From Synechococcus sp. M16CYN (GTDB lineage Bacteria; Cyanobacteriota; Cyanobacteriia; PCC-6307; Cyanobiaceae), in the NCBI RefSeq assembly GCF_040371545.1, contig NZ_AP029048.1, positions 1,302,001 through 1,366,000 of the forward strand: DNA of 64,000 bases, read 5' to 3'. The notes beneath the pieces were generated by a model. It ran no database searches. It saw nothing but the letters and a program-made list of their open reading frames with translations, and was not told the DNA's origin. Below, in pieces: positions 41,164 to 50,632 of this stretch (positions are counted from its first letter, which is position 1; each line of letters opens with the position of its first letter). The position numbers and the translations under genes were made by a program.

Positions 41164-41859
41164 TTACTGTTCGTTAGAGCCATGACGGCCTTCATTGATC
41201 GCATCAGCTAGACGTCCAAGAACGAGTTGTACAGACCTAACGGCGTCGTCGTTACAAGGAATCGGAACTTCGCAAAGATCCGGATCACAGTTTGTGTCCA
41301 GTATGGATACCAGAGGTATATCCAGTTTACGAGCTTCAAGAACAGCGTTCGATTCGCGACGTTGATCCACGAGCACAACGACGTCAGGAAGGCGACGCAT
41401 GGTCTTGAGACCACCGAGGTATTTTTGGAGTCGCTCGAGCTCACGGCGCAGAACAGCACCCTCCTTTTTAGGACGCATCGCAATGGCACCGCTGGATTCC
41501 ATTCGCTCAAGATCTTTTAGACGGTCGATGCGAGCTTTCATCGTGGCCCAGTTAGTAAGCATGCCACCTAGCCAGCGCTGGTTGACGTAGGCAGCACCGC
41601 AGCGAGCTGCTTCAAAGGCCACAACCTCGGAAGCTTGCTTTTTCGTGCCAACGAAGAGAAAACGCTTACCACCACGCGCAGCGGAACGTGTCCACTTGTA
41701 TGCATTGTTCATGCATACAGCGGTTTTCACCAAGTCAATGATGTGGGCACCGTTGCGCGCACAGTAGATATAACGCGACATCTTTGGATTCCAACGACGG
41801 GTTTGGTGACCAAAGTGGGCACCTGCCTCCATCATTTCAGAGAGAGTGACAACAGCCAT
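41164..41859 (-). CDS. rpsB: Ribosomal protein S2
   Basis: 231 residues from ATG 41859 ([19 protein letters not shown]); an earlier start at 41886 adds nine unlikely residues. It binds the 30S head-body junction and is needed for S1 docking. The family signatures [34 protein letters not shown] and [11 protein letters not shown] are all present. It heads the rpsB-tsf group. Confidence 0.98.
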   Translation of the reverse strand: MAVVTLSEMMEAGAHFGHQTRRWNPKMSRYIYCARNGAHIIDLVKTAVCMNNAYKWTRSAARGGKRFLFVGTKKQASEVVAFEAARCGAAYVNQRWLGGMLTNWATMKARIDRLKDLERMESSGAIAMRPKKEGAVLRRELERLQKYLGGLKTMRRLPDVVVLVDQRRESNAVLEARKLDIPLVSILDTNCDPDLCEVPIPCNDDAVRSVQLVLGRLADAINEGRHGSNEQ

Positions 41860-42002
41860 GGTTTGAAGTTTCGGGTTTGCCTGCACCTGCCAGGGACTGA
41901 ACGTGAACGATCACAACGAAATGCTGAAAACCATCTAAGTACACCCGAAACGGGCAAGTGTGCCGTTTAAAGGGCATATCGAAGGTACCAAATTGCTCGC
42001 CA

Positions 42003-42935
42003 TCAACGTAGTCCTTCAGCCCTTGCCAATCGAAAAATAGTATGCACACCAACTCTATTGAGCGGGAGACGCAACACATCCATCGCAGCAGCGGGATAGC
42101 CATTGTGAATCAACCAGCGCAGTAATGGCCTGAGGCTGTGTTGATTGATCAAACCTCCCAGGGTCAGTAGCTCCCAAAGCAACCGGTGCAGCCAAGTAAA
42201 CTGAATCATGAAGCGTACGCGACGTGTAGGGTGCTTACGGTAAAAAACAAGTCCCATACGAGCTCGCTCATCCTCTGCCTGAATTAGATCAGGGATCTGT
42301 TCGAGAGTAAGGGCAGGATGCCAGTGGTAACCAACGGCCTCCGGACACCTGATCAACGCGACCCCCATGCGCCGTAAGCGTTCACCCAATTCCAAGTCCT
42401 CCCATCCATAAAGATAGAAGGAGGTATCGAAAAGGCCAGCTCTCTCTAGCACCTGACGATCGATAGCAACGTTTCCCGTAGCAAAGTAAGCCCAGGAGAA
42501 GTCCCTGAGCTTGTGTCTTTCTGACGTGGGAGCCTCAAAATTAACGGTATTAATAACGGCCCCACATGTGAAACAGAGTCGGTCACCACGCTTAGCCCAA
42601 CTACGTCGCAAGGCATGGACATGACAGGTTAAAAACGTGTCCGTAACTACTAAGTCACTGTCTATGAAGATAATTACATCTCCCTTAGCACAATCTACTC
42701 CGCGATTACGCCCCTTAGCAGGGCCACTACGCTGCTGCCTAAACAAATGGACATGGGGAAAACGATCGGACTCACCCCACAACCACTGCGAAGTTCCATC
42801 AGTGGAACCATCATCAATGACTATGACCTCATATTGATCAGGACCACCCTTATTTTGTTGATATTCTAAGGCCTTTAGACACTTCTCAAGAATTGGCTGG
42901 CGGTTGTAGGTCGGGATGACGACACTGACGAACAT
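42003..42935 (-). CDS. Family 2 glycosyltransferase
   Basis: 310 residues with a GT-A fold. VVIPTYNR is at residues 5-12, VIDDGSTDGT near 40, the metal-binding IDSDLV near 93, and GWEDLELGERL near 180 supplies the catalytic acidic residues. Acceptor and sugar are unknown; products may be cell-surface polysaccharide or glycolipid. The C-terminus (about 230-310) has amphipathic helices but no clear membrane span. It lies about 140 bases upstream of rpsB's opposite end on the same strand, with no obvious sugar-pathway neighbour. Confidence 0.9.
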   Translation of the reverse strand: MFVSVVIPTYNRQPILEKCLKALEYQQNKGGPDQYEVIVIDDGSTDGTSQWLWGESDRFPHVHLFRQQRSGPAKGRNRGVDCAKGDVIIFIDSDLVVTDTFLTCHVHALRRSWAKRGDRLCFTCGAVINTVNFEAPTSERHKLRDFSWAYFATGNVAIDRQVLERAGLFDTSFYLYGWEDLELGERLRRMGVALIRCPEAVGYHWHPALTLEQIPDLIQAEDERARMGLVFYRKHPTRRVRFMIQFTWLHRLLWELLTLGGLINQHSLRPLLRWLIHNGYPAAAMDVLRLPLNRVGVHTIFRLARAEGLR

Positions 42936-43018
42936 AGCGACAGCCGATGTATGAAACCTCTTAAACTTAAGCTACCAACACTAAAGGAAGAGTTCAGTCG
43001 TTTGCTAAGAGTGGCCGA

Positions 43019-43174
43019 TCAGTCGGCGGCGCCACCGTTATTAGCAGTACCCGTCACACCGTTGCCAGCACCTTCACCGCGACCGTCGTTACGCATCTTA
43101 CGTTTTTTGAATTTGCGCGCGTAGGCGCGGTTGCGCTCCTGCTTTTCCTTCTTCAAGTTCCTGCGCTTGGCCAT
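43019..43174 (-). CDS. Small basic protein, 51 residues
   Basis: A 51-codon frame from ATG 43174 to TGA 43019-43021. Residues 1-30 are highly basic (MAKRRNLKKEKQERNRAYAR and KFKKRKMR) and would suit RNA or ribosome binding; residues 31-51 are a Gly/Ala/Asn-rich tail. GC-rich codon use and the isolated, good-quality frame support translation. I believe similar short proteins are annotated in other picocyanobacteria but know no function. It sits between devA and the glycosyltransferase gene on the same strand. Confidence 0.65.
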   Translation of the reverse strand: MAKRRNLKKEKQERNRAYARKFKKRKMRNDGRGEGAGNGVTGTANNGGAAD

Positions 43175-43205
43175 CTGTCAACATCGTTATTGAATTCGGT
43201 TTATC

Positions 43206-43952
43206 TTACTGAATAGCAGATATCAAACAGCCATCCTCCATTTGAATAAGGCGATCTGCCACATCAAGAATACGTGGATCGTGGGTCACCATCAGCACAG
43301 CACATTTTTGTTCGCGGGCAAGACTCTTTAAAAGATCGACCACCTCTCGACCCATACGACTGTCCAAAGCGGCAGTTGGCTCGTCAGCTAGCAGCAGACG
43401 TGGATGAGTAGCAAGAGCGCGGGCGATCGCCACACGCTGCTTCTGTCCGCCAGACAAATCTTGGGGAAGCTGATCCATTTGGTGGTCATCCAAACCAACA
43501 GCCCGCAACCAAGTGCGAGCTTCATTCCTCCGGGCTCCGTAGTTGAGGCCTGGAATTAAATCTGCTCCCATTTGAACGTTCTGTTCTGCTGTAAGACAGC
43601 TCAACAAATTGTGGCCTTGAAAAATCATTCCAATTCGACGCCGCACTTGTTGTCGGTGCCGTCGTCCAGCTCCACTCAGCTGCTGACCAAGAACTAATAC
43701 CGACCCTGATTGCACTGTTCGTAAAGCGCCGATTAACGTGAGCAGGGTGGTTTTGCCGCACCCGGACGGTCCCGTCAGCAGCACCACTTCACCCGGATCA
43801 ATGCGCATGGTGACGTCCTGAAGGACTTGGCGCTGCATCGAACCACGACCAAATGAGTGTCTTAAGCTTTCGATCGAGACCGCAGAAACATTGTGAATAT
43901 TCACCTCTCTTCTAACTACATTTGTATCAAAAAATTTCTGCGGGATCTGCAT
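43206..43952 (-). CDS. devA: DevA-type ABC exporter ATPase
   Basis: 248 residues. Walker A GPSGCGKTT, signature LSGGQKQR and Walker B LLADEPTAALD are present, with the MacB/LolD-type region LTLIGALRTVQSG. It powers the DevBCA exporter, in heterocyst-formers a glycolipid exporter; in unicellular relatives the cargo is unknown. Its start lies inside the last 26 bases of devC. The first 20 residues may be too many, as an internal start is possible. Confidence 0.9.
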   Translation of the reverse strand: MQIPQKFFDTNVVRREVNIHNVSAVSIESLRHSFGRGSMQRQVLQDVTMRIDPGEVVLLTGPSGCGKTTLLTLIGALRTVQSGSVLVLGQQLSGAGRRHRQQVRRRIGMIFQGHNLLSCLTAEQNVQMGADLIPGLNYGARRNEARTWLRAVGLDDHQMDQLPQDLSGGQKQRVAIARALATHPRLLLADEPTAALDSRMGREVVDLLKSLAREQKCAVLMVTHDPRILDVADRLIQMEDGCLISAIQ

Positions 43953-45096
43953 CTACCAAACGTCGCATTGCTAAAAGTGACGAGAGCATACACATCAAAA
44001 GAATCATGACTAAAACGGTAATCGCTCGACCAGGATTCATACCAATGGGGAGTTTTGTTGCGTCGCGCACAAACCAATAAAGACCCTGTCCGGCAAGATA
44101 GGAAGGTATGTAACCCAGAAAAGCGAGGTAGAAGCCCTCTCGTGCCACAACGCCTAGCAAATAGCTGACCCGATATCCCATAGCCATCAACGTGGCATAC
44201 TCAGGTAAGTGGTCGCTGACATCGGTATACAGCACTTGATAAACAATCACGCATCCCACTACAAACCCCATTGCAGCACCAAGGGTGAAGATGAAGCCGA
44301 TTGAGGTACTATTTCTCCAGTAATTTTGTTCGAAGTCAATAAATCCTTGTTTGGTCAAAACTGTGACGTCTCGCGGCAATCGTTTCTGCAGACGCTTGGC
44401 CACTTGATCAGGGTCGCTATCAGTTTTTAGGCGGATCAACCCCACCTCAATGCCCCCGGGTGGTTTCTGTGGCATCAGGTCCAGAAATGTTTCTGTGCTT
44501 GCAAGCAAATTTCCGTCAGCACCAAAACTGGTTCCCAACCTGACCAGCCCCTCTACGCGAACCCTATTACCAGAGATTTCTGTTTCCACCACTCGTCCAT
44601 CTTTGTACCAATCAGTGATAGGGCCGAATTCCGGACGCGACAATTGATCAAAGAGAATGCGTCCTTTCTGTTTTAAAACCTCGGTCTGTGGAGCTAAGTT
44701 GGGATCTAAGAAAAATGGATCATCTGGATTAAACCCTAAGGCAAGAATAGCGCGATTACGACGAGTTTCCGGATTGCGCCATAGCATTAGACCCCAGTGG
44801 ACGGGAGTCACGCCCTTGACCGAAGGATCAGCCAGGGTCTGAATCAATCGTCGACGGGGGAATTCTGCCATCCGCACAGAACTCGCCGATCGAGGGCTGA
44901 TCAACACTAAGTCGGCATCAAACAAGCGGTGAATGGTTACGCTGGCATCAAATAAACCGTCTCTAAAGCCAAGTTGCATGAACATCAAAATCCCCGCAAA
45001 ACTGATGCCAGCCAAAGCAACCACCAACCGGACAGGCTGCTTGTTCAGTAACATCCAGGAAAGAGGAATGCGACGTCCTTGCCAAGACCAAATCAT
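43927..45096 (-). CDS. devC: DevC-type ABC exporter permease
   Basis: 389 residues. One N-terminal helix (VALAGISFAGILMFMQLGF), a large periplasmic domain (about 45-255) and three C-terminal helices with a FtsX-type fold, as in MacB. The DevC hallmarks LVLISPRSASS and YATLMAMGY are visible. It begins with an ATGA overlap on devB and ends overlapping devA. Together the three form one exporter. Confidence 0.92.
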   Translation of the reverse strand: MIWSWQGRRIPLSWMLLNKQPVRLVVALAGISFAGILMFMQLGFRDGLFDASVTIHRLFDADLVLISPRSASSVRMAEFPRRRLIQTLADPSVKGVTPVHWGLMLWRNPETRRNRAILALGFNPDDPFFLDPNLAPQTEVLKQKGRILFDQLSRPEFGPITDWYKDGRVVETEISGNRVRVEGLVRLGTSFGADGNLLASTETFLDLMPQKPPGGIEVGLIRLKTDSDPDQVAKRLQKRLPRDVTVLTKQGFIDFEQNYWRNSTSIGFIFTLGAAMGFVVGCVIVYQVLYTDVSDHLPEYATLMAMGYRVSYLLGVVAREGFYLAFLGYIPSYLAGQGLYWFVRDATKLPIGMNPGRAITVLVMILLMCMLSSLLAMRRLVDADPAEIF

Positions 45097-46013
45097 GATT
45101 TAGATTGAAAACGGGCTATCACTTTCAATCCAGCCAAGCGCGTTACCTTCTCAGCATCATCAGCATTCAAGGCCACATCTACTTCCACCACACGGGCGTC
45201 AACATCCCCAGTAGGGTCAGTTGACATCACGGCGCGCTGCTCGACTCGCGGGCTAATCCGGATTACACGACCCTCCAAATTTCCTTCGAAACCGCCATTC
45301 TCACTGATTAGTTGAACTGTCTGTCCAAGACGAATATTCGAGATGTCTGATTCATAGACCTCGATACGAGCTTCCATTTGCTGACTGGCACCCACGTCCA
45401 TAACTCCACTGGAAGATGGTCGTTCTCCCTCCCTTGCATGAATGTCTAGTACCAACCCGTCAATCGGAGAGGTGAGTTGACTAAGCGCCAGATCTGACAT
45501 CAATCCTTTTCGTTCGGCTAGAGTCTGCGACCGCTGCCCCTGCATTCGGATCAGCTCCTCTCGCTTGTTATCTACTAGAACGCGCTCTGCAGCTCCCAAC
45601 TCCGCAGCTTGGCTAAACCGACGGACTTCGGTCTCCTGCAGAATGATTTCTTGGTCAAGGCGTCGCAGCTTGGCGTTTAGTCGTTCAAGGTCTGCCAATA
45701 GACCTTGACGATTGTCAAATGTGGCAAGAATCTGGCCGCGTTTGATACTATCTCCCTCCAATACATGGAGAACGGAAATCCGCGGCGTGCCGGCAATTCC
45801 AGCTGTAGGTGCCGCAAGGCTGCGAATATCACCAGCAGGTTCCAATTGACCAAGGGCCGCGACGGTCTCTCGCTTAGCCAAGAATCCCTGTCGCTGAACA
45901 ACAGGGCTAACTGGCGGTTGGATGGGGATGGACTTGGGACGGATAAGCAGCCATCCTCCTACCGTTAAAGTGGCAGCAACAGTTGCAATTAAAGGCAGAC
46001 GTATAGACGACAT
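45093..46013 (-). CDS. devB: DevB-type membrane fusion protein (HlyD family)
   Basis: 306 residues from ATG 46013, in a TGATG overlap with pcyA. An N-terminal membrane anchor (LIATVAATLTVGGWLLI, residues about 8-24) is followed by a barrel-sandwich half-motif (VSVLHVLEGDSIKRGQILATFDN), a coiled-coil hairpin (about 105-175) and the second lipoyl half (LTSPIDGLVLDIHAREGE). It links DevAC to an outer-membrane TolC-type channel, which is not in the window. Confidence 0.9.
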   Translation of the reverse strand: MSSIRLPLIATVAATLTVGGWLLIRPKSIPIQPPVSPVVQRQGFLAKRETVAALGQLEPAGDIRSLAAPTAGIAGTPRISVLHVLEGDSIKRGQILATFDNRQGLLADLERLNAKLRRLDQEIILQETEVRRFSQAAELGAAERVLVDNKREELIRMQGQRSQTLAERKGLMSDLALSQLTSPIDGLVLDIHAREGERPSSSGVMDVGASQQMEARIEVYESDISNIRLGQTVQLISENGGFEGNLEGRVIRISPRVEQRAVMSTDPTGDVDARVVEVDVALNADDAEKVTRLAGLKVIARFQSKS

Positions 46014-46753
46014 CAAAGGGGCGGCGGATTGTCAAACAGCAGAAGCTCGATATAGCGATCAGCCCAATCAGAATCAAAGGCTTTTTCAAGCACCCGACGT
46101 GTCTTATCGTTGCGTTTTTGTTGCAGACAATAGTTTAACTGGCCTTTATATCGAGAGATCGTAGAGACAGAAGTTCTTGATTCAGGAACCGCAACGCGCA
46201 CACAGTCGGAAAGAACCTTGAGGTAATCCCTCACCAAAAGATTGAATAGAGCCTCTTCATCTTCTCCATCGGGGCGGATGAAACACACTTTGTTTGAAAA
46301 AATTGTTCCCCAGCCAGGGAGGTCACGAACTTGCCGAAACGATGGCATGGTGACTGACTCGAGGCCATTCACAACATCATCGGGCAATTGGCCTGAAGTG
46401 GGTGAAAGATCGACAATGGCCGCTGAAATACCAGCTGGACCTGCGACAATGTCTGCTCCAAAAATCGGTAGATCGTAATGAGGATCGGGGAACCAAACGC
46501 AGTGAAGAATTTGTAAACCATTGCCGAGTCGTGCCACCTCGAGATGGAGTTTGCGCAGGCCTCGACACTGGTGCAACTCATTACCAATAAATAAGGTTTC
46601 GCCATTGAGTTGCCCATGAATCACCCGGAGATTGTCGGCAACGATTAAAGGCCCAAGATCCGGAAGAGATTGCCACGCAGAACGAATCGACGCTGCAAGC
46701 GCGAACACTAAAGGATGCAGTTCTTGAGAGAGATCCTTCGACTGAGGCTGCAT
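46013..46753 (-). CDS. pcyA: Phycocyanobilin:ferredoxin oxidoreductase
   Basis: 246 residues from ATG 46753; a longer open frame to 47053 reads into the M16 gene and is rejected. PcyA reduces biliverdin IXalpha to phycocyanobilin with ferredoxin electrons, giving phycobilisome chromophore. Catalytic residues lie in [17 protein letters not shown] (Glu and His) and PIFGADIV (Asp). Its stop overlaps devB's start, so it appears to be the first gene of an operon pcyA-devB-devC-devA. It is divergent from the M16 gene across about 50 bases. Confidence 0.95.
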   Translation of the reverse strand: MQPQSKDLSQELHPLVFALAASIRSAWQSLPDLGPLIVADNLRVIHGQLNGETLFIGNELHQCRGLRKLHLEVARLGNGLQILHCVWFPDPHYDLPIFGADIVAGPAGISAAIVDLSPTSGQLPDDVVNGLESVTMPSFRQVRDLPGWGTIFSNKVCFIRPDGEDEEALFNLLVRDYLKVLSDCVRVAVPESRTSVSTISRYKGQLNYCLQQKRNDKTRRVLEKAFDSDWADRYIELLLFDNPPPL

Positions 46754-46802
46754 CAAGGCCGGCAGGCACAGAATAGAACTTTGCCACGCGGTCCTGAACC
46801 CC

Positions 46803-48050
46803 TTGTTCTCCGGTCCCAAGTTAGACAACTGGATTTTGCCGAATGGCACCCGTTGCGTTACAGCAACAATGCCAGACGCTCCGCTCACCTGTCTTGATTT
46901 CTGGTGCCAAGCCGGCAGCACTAGTGAACACTCTGGGGAAGAAGGCATGGCCCATTTTCTAGAACACATGGTGTTCAAAGGGAGTCGCCGTCTTGCCGCT
47001 GGAGCCTTCGATGAAGCTATTGAAACCTTGGGTGGAAGCAGTAATGCCGCCACCGGATTCGATGATGTGCACTTTCACGTTCTAGTACCTCCTGAGCGGG
47101 CGCCCGAGGCGCTGGACTTGCTCTTAGAGTTGGTGTTACAGCCAACTTTTGATTCGCACGGGTTCTTGACCGAACGAGATGTAGTACTGGAAGAAATTGC
47201 CCAATACGTCGACCAACCCACAGAACAAGTTTTACAAAGCGTGTTAAGCCTGGGCTGTGGAAACCATGCTTATGGGAGACCAATTCTAGGTGAGATCAAC
47301 AGCCTTAAGGCGATGGATCCTTTTGCTATGCGCCAATTTCATCAGCGCCGATACTGTGGTCCTAACTGCGCACTGGCGGTGGCTGGTCCCGCTCCGGAGA
47401 GACTCAAATCGGTTATTGCATCATCAGCTCTTGCCGATTTATCAACAGGACCTATCGCAACAACCCCAGTAGAACCAGTCACCGTGCGAGCAGGTCGCCA
47501 CACAAAACAGGTGGACCGCTTGCGATCGGCTCGTGTACTCATGCTTTGGTCTATCGCTCCAGCCCAGGATCAAGATACAGTGATGGGAGCAGATCTCGCT
47601 ACAACGCTTCTGGGAGAGGGTCGTCGAAGCCGGCTGGTGAGACGCTTACGCGAAGAACTCCGATTGGTAGAAAACGTGTCGATGGATCTCACGGCGCTAG
47701 AGGGAGGCAGTCTAATCACCCTTGAACTGATCTGCCCCGAAAACGCCTTACCTACTGTAGAAACCGAGGTTAGCCTAATTCTAAACCAAGCTTCCAATGA
47801 AGCGGTTTCGGAACAGGAATTACGGCGCGGTCTTCAGCTCGTAAGCAATAGCCTGCGCTACTCTTTGGAGTCTGTTAGTCACGTCGCCAGTCTGTGTGCT
47901 AGCCATGTGCTTTGGCATAGAAACCAAGATCTGCTCGCTCCCCTAAAACATCTTGGACAATGGAGCAGCTGTCGGCTCTGTTCCGAGCTATTTCCAGCGC
48001 TTTTGCCGGAGAAGGCTTGCATTTTGGTTGCTTATCCAGGAACAAACTAG
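46803..48050 (+). CDS. M16-family zinc peptidase, catalytic type
   Basis: 415 residues. The inverted zinc motif HFLEH is near residue 53, followed about 75 residues on by the third ligand in [14 protein letters not shown], so the metal site is complete. Such proteins degrade small peptides or process precursors. The best start visible is TTG 46803, giving [17 protein letters not shown]; no ATG fits. It is followed immediately by a second M16 gene; the two probably act as a heterodimer. Confidence 0.9.
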   Translation: MFSGPKLDNWILPNGTRCVTATMPDAPLTCLDFWCQAGSTSEHSGEEGMAHFLEHMVFKGSRRLAAGAFDEAIETLGGSSNAATGFDDVHFHVLVPPERAPEALDLLLELVLQPTFDSHGFLTERDVVLEEIAQYVDQPTEQVLQSVLSLGCGNHAYGRPILGEINSLKAMDPFAMRQFHQRRYCGPNCALAVAGPAPERLKSVIASSALADLSTGPIATTPVEPVTVRAGRHTKQVDRLRSARVLMLWSIAPAQDQDTVMGADLATTLLGEGRRSRLVRRLREELRLVENVSMDLTALEGGSLITLELICPENALPTVETEVSLILNQASNEAVSEQELRRGLQLVSNSLRYSLESVSHVASLCASHVLWHRNQDLLAPLKHLGQWSSCRLCSELFPALLPEKACILVAYPGTN

Positions 48051-49318
48051 TGATTACAGGACTGGATCTAATACTTGAACCTCTTACTTCGCCAGGTGTA
48101 ATGGCGGCAAAACTATGGTTACCGTTTGGCAGTGCCCTAGACCCGACAGGTCAACGCGGTGCGCATGAACTTCTGGCATCGTTGCTCAGCCGCGGGTGCG
48201 GTCCGTATAACCACTGCGAACTTGCAGATTTAGTGGAGGGATGTGGAGCTGGCCTTCGATGCGATGCACAAGAAGATGGTTTGCTGCTGAGCCTTCACAG
48301 CACCGTAGAGGAAGCAGAGAGGTTACTTCCCTTATTGGCCTGGATGGTGCATGATCCACACCTCCAGCCTGACCAAGTCGCGCTCGAAAGAAACCTCACC
48401 TTGCAGACGCTTCAACGACAGCGAGAGGATCCCTTTCACACAGCAACTGTTGCCTGGCGTGAGTTGGTGTTCGGCAGCGGAGGGTATGCCCACGACCCAC
48501 TCGGCGTTGAATGTGATCTTAAAGCGATCAAACGCGAGCACCTTCTGCCTTTAGCTCAACGACTCCCCGTGCAGGGCAATGTTTTAGCCCTTGCGGGTTC
48601 CATGCCTGAGCAGATGCAAGAACGTATCCTTGAAATGCAAGGCTTTCGAGACTGGCCGCATAGCCCAGAAAAACGTGAACGCTTAATCCCCCTCTACGGG
48701 ACCCAACTATCACGTGACACTATTCGAGTAGAATCAATGGATACAGAACAGGTGGTGCTAATGCTTGGCCAAGCGACGGTACCTAGCGGCCACCCTGATG
48801 ATTTGGTAATGCGTTTACTCCAATGCCATCTCGGAACAGGAATGTCGAGTCTTCTGTTTAGACGTCTTCGAGAGGAATACGGCGTCGCATATGAAGTAGC
48901 TGTGCACTATCCGCAGCTAGCTGGGCCTGCCCCATTTGTAATGCTGGCTTCTACAGGGGTGGAACGAGCAAAACTCACCCTGTGTCTTCTTCTTCAAACC
49001 TGGGAGGAACTTAGCCAAAATACATTGACCCAGGCTGATTTACAGCTCGCCTGTGCCAAGTTCATCGGCCAAGTGGCCTATAGTCGTCAAACGTGCTCAC
49101 AGCGAGCTGAACGGAGGGTTCAACTACGCGCTATGGGACTAAACGATGACTACGATCAGCGCTGTGTCCAGGCTGTGCGAACTATCACACCCGAGAAGGT
49201 GAAAACCACCTGTCAGCATCGACTTAAACAACCAAGACTCAGCCTGTGCGGACCGACTTCTTCGTTGCGGGAATTAGAACGAGTTTGGTTAGAACAAAAT
49301 CAACCCGTGTCGTTCTGA
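48050..49318 (+). CDS. M16-family peptidase-like protein, non-catalytic partner
   Basis: 422 residues if translated from GTG 48050, which overlaps the previous stop by one base; an ATG at 47960 would overlap by 91 bases and give 452 residues. The M16 fold is recognisable (KLWLPFGSALDPTGQRGAHELLASLLSRG and LRRLREEYGVAYEV). The HxxEH motif is missing: at its place the sequence reads AHELLAS. It therefore resembles the inactive subunit of M16B pairs, supplying the R/Y substrate-anchoring loop. Confidence 0.88.
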   Translation: MITGLDLILEPLTSPGVMAAKLWLPFGSALDPTGQRGAHELLASLLSRGCGPYNHCELADLVEGCGAGLRCDAQEDGLLLSLHSTVEEAERLLPLLAWMVHDPHLQPDQVALERNLTLQTLQRQREDPFHTATVAWRELVFGSGGYAHDPLGVECDLKAIKREHLLPLAQRLPVQGNVLALAGSMPEQMQERILEMQGFRDWPHSPEKRERLIPLYGTQLSRDTIRVESMDTEQVVLMLGQATVPSGHPDDLVMRLLQCHLGTGMSSLLFRRLREEYGVAYEVAVHYPQLAGPAPFVMLASTGVERAKLTLCLLLQTWEELSQNTLTQADLQLACAKFIGQVAYSRQTCSQRAERRVQLRAMGLNDDYDQRCVQAVRTITPEKVKTTCQHRLKQPRLSLCGPTSSLRELERVWLEQNQPVSF

Positions 49319-49524
49319 AGAACTACCTCGAGTTGGTTAAGAGCTATTAGAAATGTGCCCTGTCGGAATCGAACAGCAACGATGTCGAGAGGATGAATAG
49401 CAACTACTTCACCCACTTCTTCAAGGCTGACGAGATCTGAGGGCCGCAACATCGGCATTGGATCGGCGGTCTTTAAATAAGAGGGCTGTTGCTTTAGTCG
49501 CAGCCTGTCACCTATGGAAGCCAT
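49300..49524 (-). CDS. sipA: SipA-like (DUF3148) small regulatory protein
   Basis: 74 residues. The signature YLKTADPMPMLRPSDLVSLEE and the late VRFRQGTFLI match the cyanobacterial DUF3148 family. Its characterised member SipA binds the histidine kinase NblS and raises its autophosphorylation, affecting high-light and nutrient responses. The fold is an SH3-like barrel. I base this on motif memory, so the symbol is tentative. It overlaps the M16 gene end by 19 bases convergently and is divergent from bioY. Confidence 0.75.
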   Translation of the reverse strand: MASIGDRLRLKQQPSYLKTADPMPMLRPSDLVSLEEVGEVVAIHPLDIVAVRFRQGTFLIALNQLEVVLQNDTG

Positions 49525-49583
49525 AGTAATTTATGGGTGGGGTATCCATTCCCGAGCAGGATGGTTCCAGTTGATCATGCGAC

Positions 49584-50153
49584 GTGAGAGCTCTGGCCAC
49601 ATGGAGCGGTGCCCTGGCCGGGTTAATGGCTATTCTATTTGGCAGCCTTGTGCCTGCGGCTATTCTAGTACCGGCGCCGCAGATTTCTGTAATTGATCTC
49701 CCCGCAACATGGCAGGTTTCCGCATTGTTGACGTGCGCCATGGTCAGTGGCCCGCGTGCTGGTGTTATCGCGGCGATTGCTTACCTGAGCATGGGAGCAA
49801 TTAACTTGCCGGTATTCCACGGTGGGGGCGGTCTGCACTATTTGCTCGAACCGGGGTTTGGTTATTTGGCTGGGTTTATCCCAGCAGCCTGGCTGACCGG
49901 GCGTCTTGCTAACCAGGACGGAATGAACGACCTAGCAGCACAGTCTCTATCAGCAGTTGCAGGCTTCGTGGTTTTGCAGCTATGCGGCCTCCTTAACCTT
50001 GGCCTAGGCGCGCTATTGGGGCGATGGAACCAGTCCATGTCGAGCCTAGTGGTGCAGTATTCACTCGGCCCATTGCCCGCTCAAATCCTTCTCTGTATTA
50101 CATCCAGTTTACTCGCTGTGATCTTGCGTCGCCTTCTAATCGTTAAATCATAA
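49584..50153 (+). CDS. bioY: BioY biotin transport protein (ECF S component)
   Basis: 189 residues from GTG 49584, with six hydrophobic segments. The family motif (Gly-rich GPRAGVIAAIAYLSMGAINLPVF, then GGGGLHYLLEPGFGYLAGFI) is clear. BioY binds biotin and imports it alone or with an ECF energy module, of which none is visible here. It is five bases upstream of lspA on the same strand. The presence suggests use of external biotin. Confidence 0.92.
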   Translation: MRALATWSGALAGLMAILFGSLVPAAILVPAPQISVIDLPATWQVSALLTCAMVSGPRAGVIAAIAYLSMGAINLPVFHGGGGLHYLLEPGFGYLAGFIPAAWLTGRLANQDGMNDLAAQSLSAVAGFVVLQLCGLLNLGLGALLGRWNQSMSSLVVQYSLGPLPAQILLCITSSLLAVILRRLLIVKS

Positions 50154-50158
50154 ACAAG

Positions 50159-50632
50159 ATGCTCCACCGGTCTATCATCTTATTGATCGCGGCAGCAATT
50201 GTGTTAGTCGATCAAATCAGTAAGGCAGCAATATCTGGGCTTTTGCTTAATGGCAAGGCGATGATTTTGCTGCCCGGATTGCTCTCGCTCCAACTCGTTC
50301 GAAACACCGGCGCTGCCTTTAGCCTACTGAGCGGATCTGCAAAGTTCCTAGGACTTCTCAGTCTTGTGGTGAGCCTCGGAGCTCTAGTTTGGGTTTGGCG
50401 ACGACGCGCGGCTCCGATATGGCAGGCTGCAGCCGTAGCCTGTCTTTTAGGAGGAACACTCGGCAACGGTTTAGATCGGTGGCGTTTTGGCTATGTAGTG
50501 GATTTTTTGGCTCTCATCCCAGTAAGTTTCCCAGTTTTCAACGTAGCTGACATTGCCATTAATTTAGCGATGCTTTGCTTCGCAATCCATTTTTGGATCA
50601 GTCGTCATGATGCAAGCTACAGACGAAGCTAG
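50159..50632 (+). CDS. lspA: Lipoprotein signal peptidase II
   Basis: 157 residues with four membrane helices. It cleaves prolipoproteins after lipidation. The catalytic aspartates are in GNGLDRWRFG and FNVADIAINL, and VRNTGAAFSLLSG is the conserved central motif. ATG 50159 is five bases after bioY's stop. It is the last gene before a 2 kb gap. Confidence 0.95.
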   Translation: MLHRSIILLIAAAIVLVDQISKAAISGLLLNGKAMILLPGLLSLQLVRNTGAAFSLLSGSAKFLGLLSLVVSLGALVWVWRRRAAPIWQAAAVACLLGGTLGNGLDRWRFGYVVDFLALIPVSFPVFNVADIAINLAMLCFAIHFWISRHDASYRRS

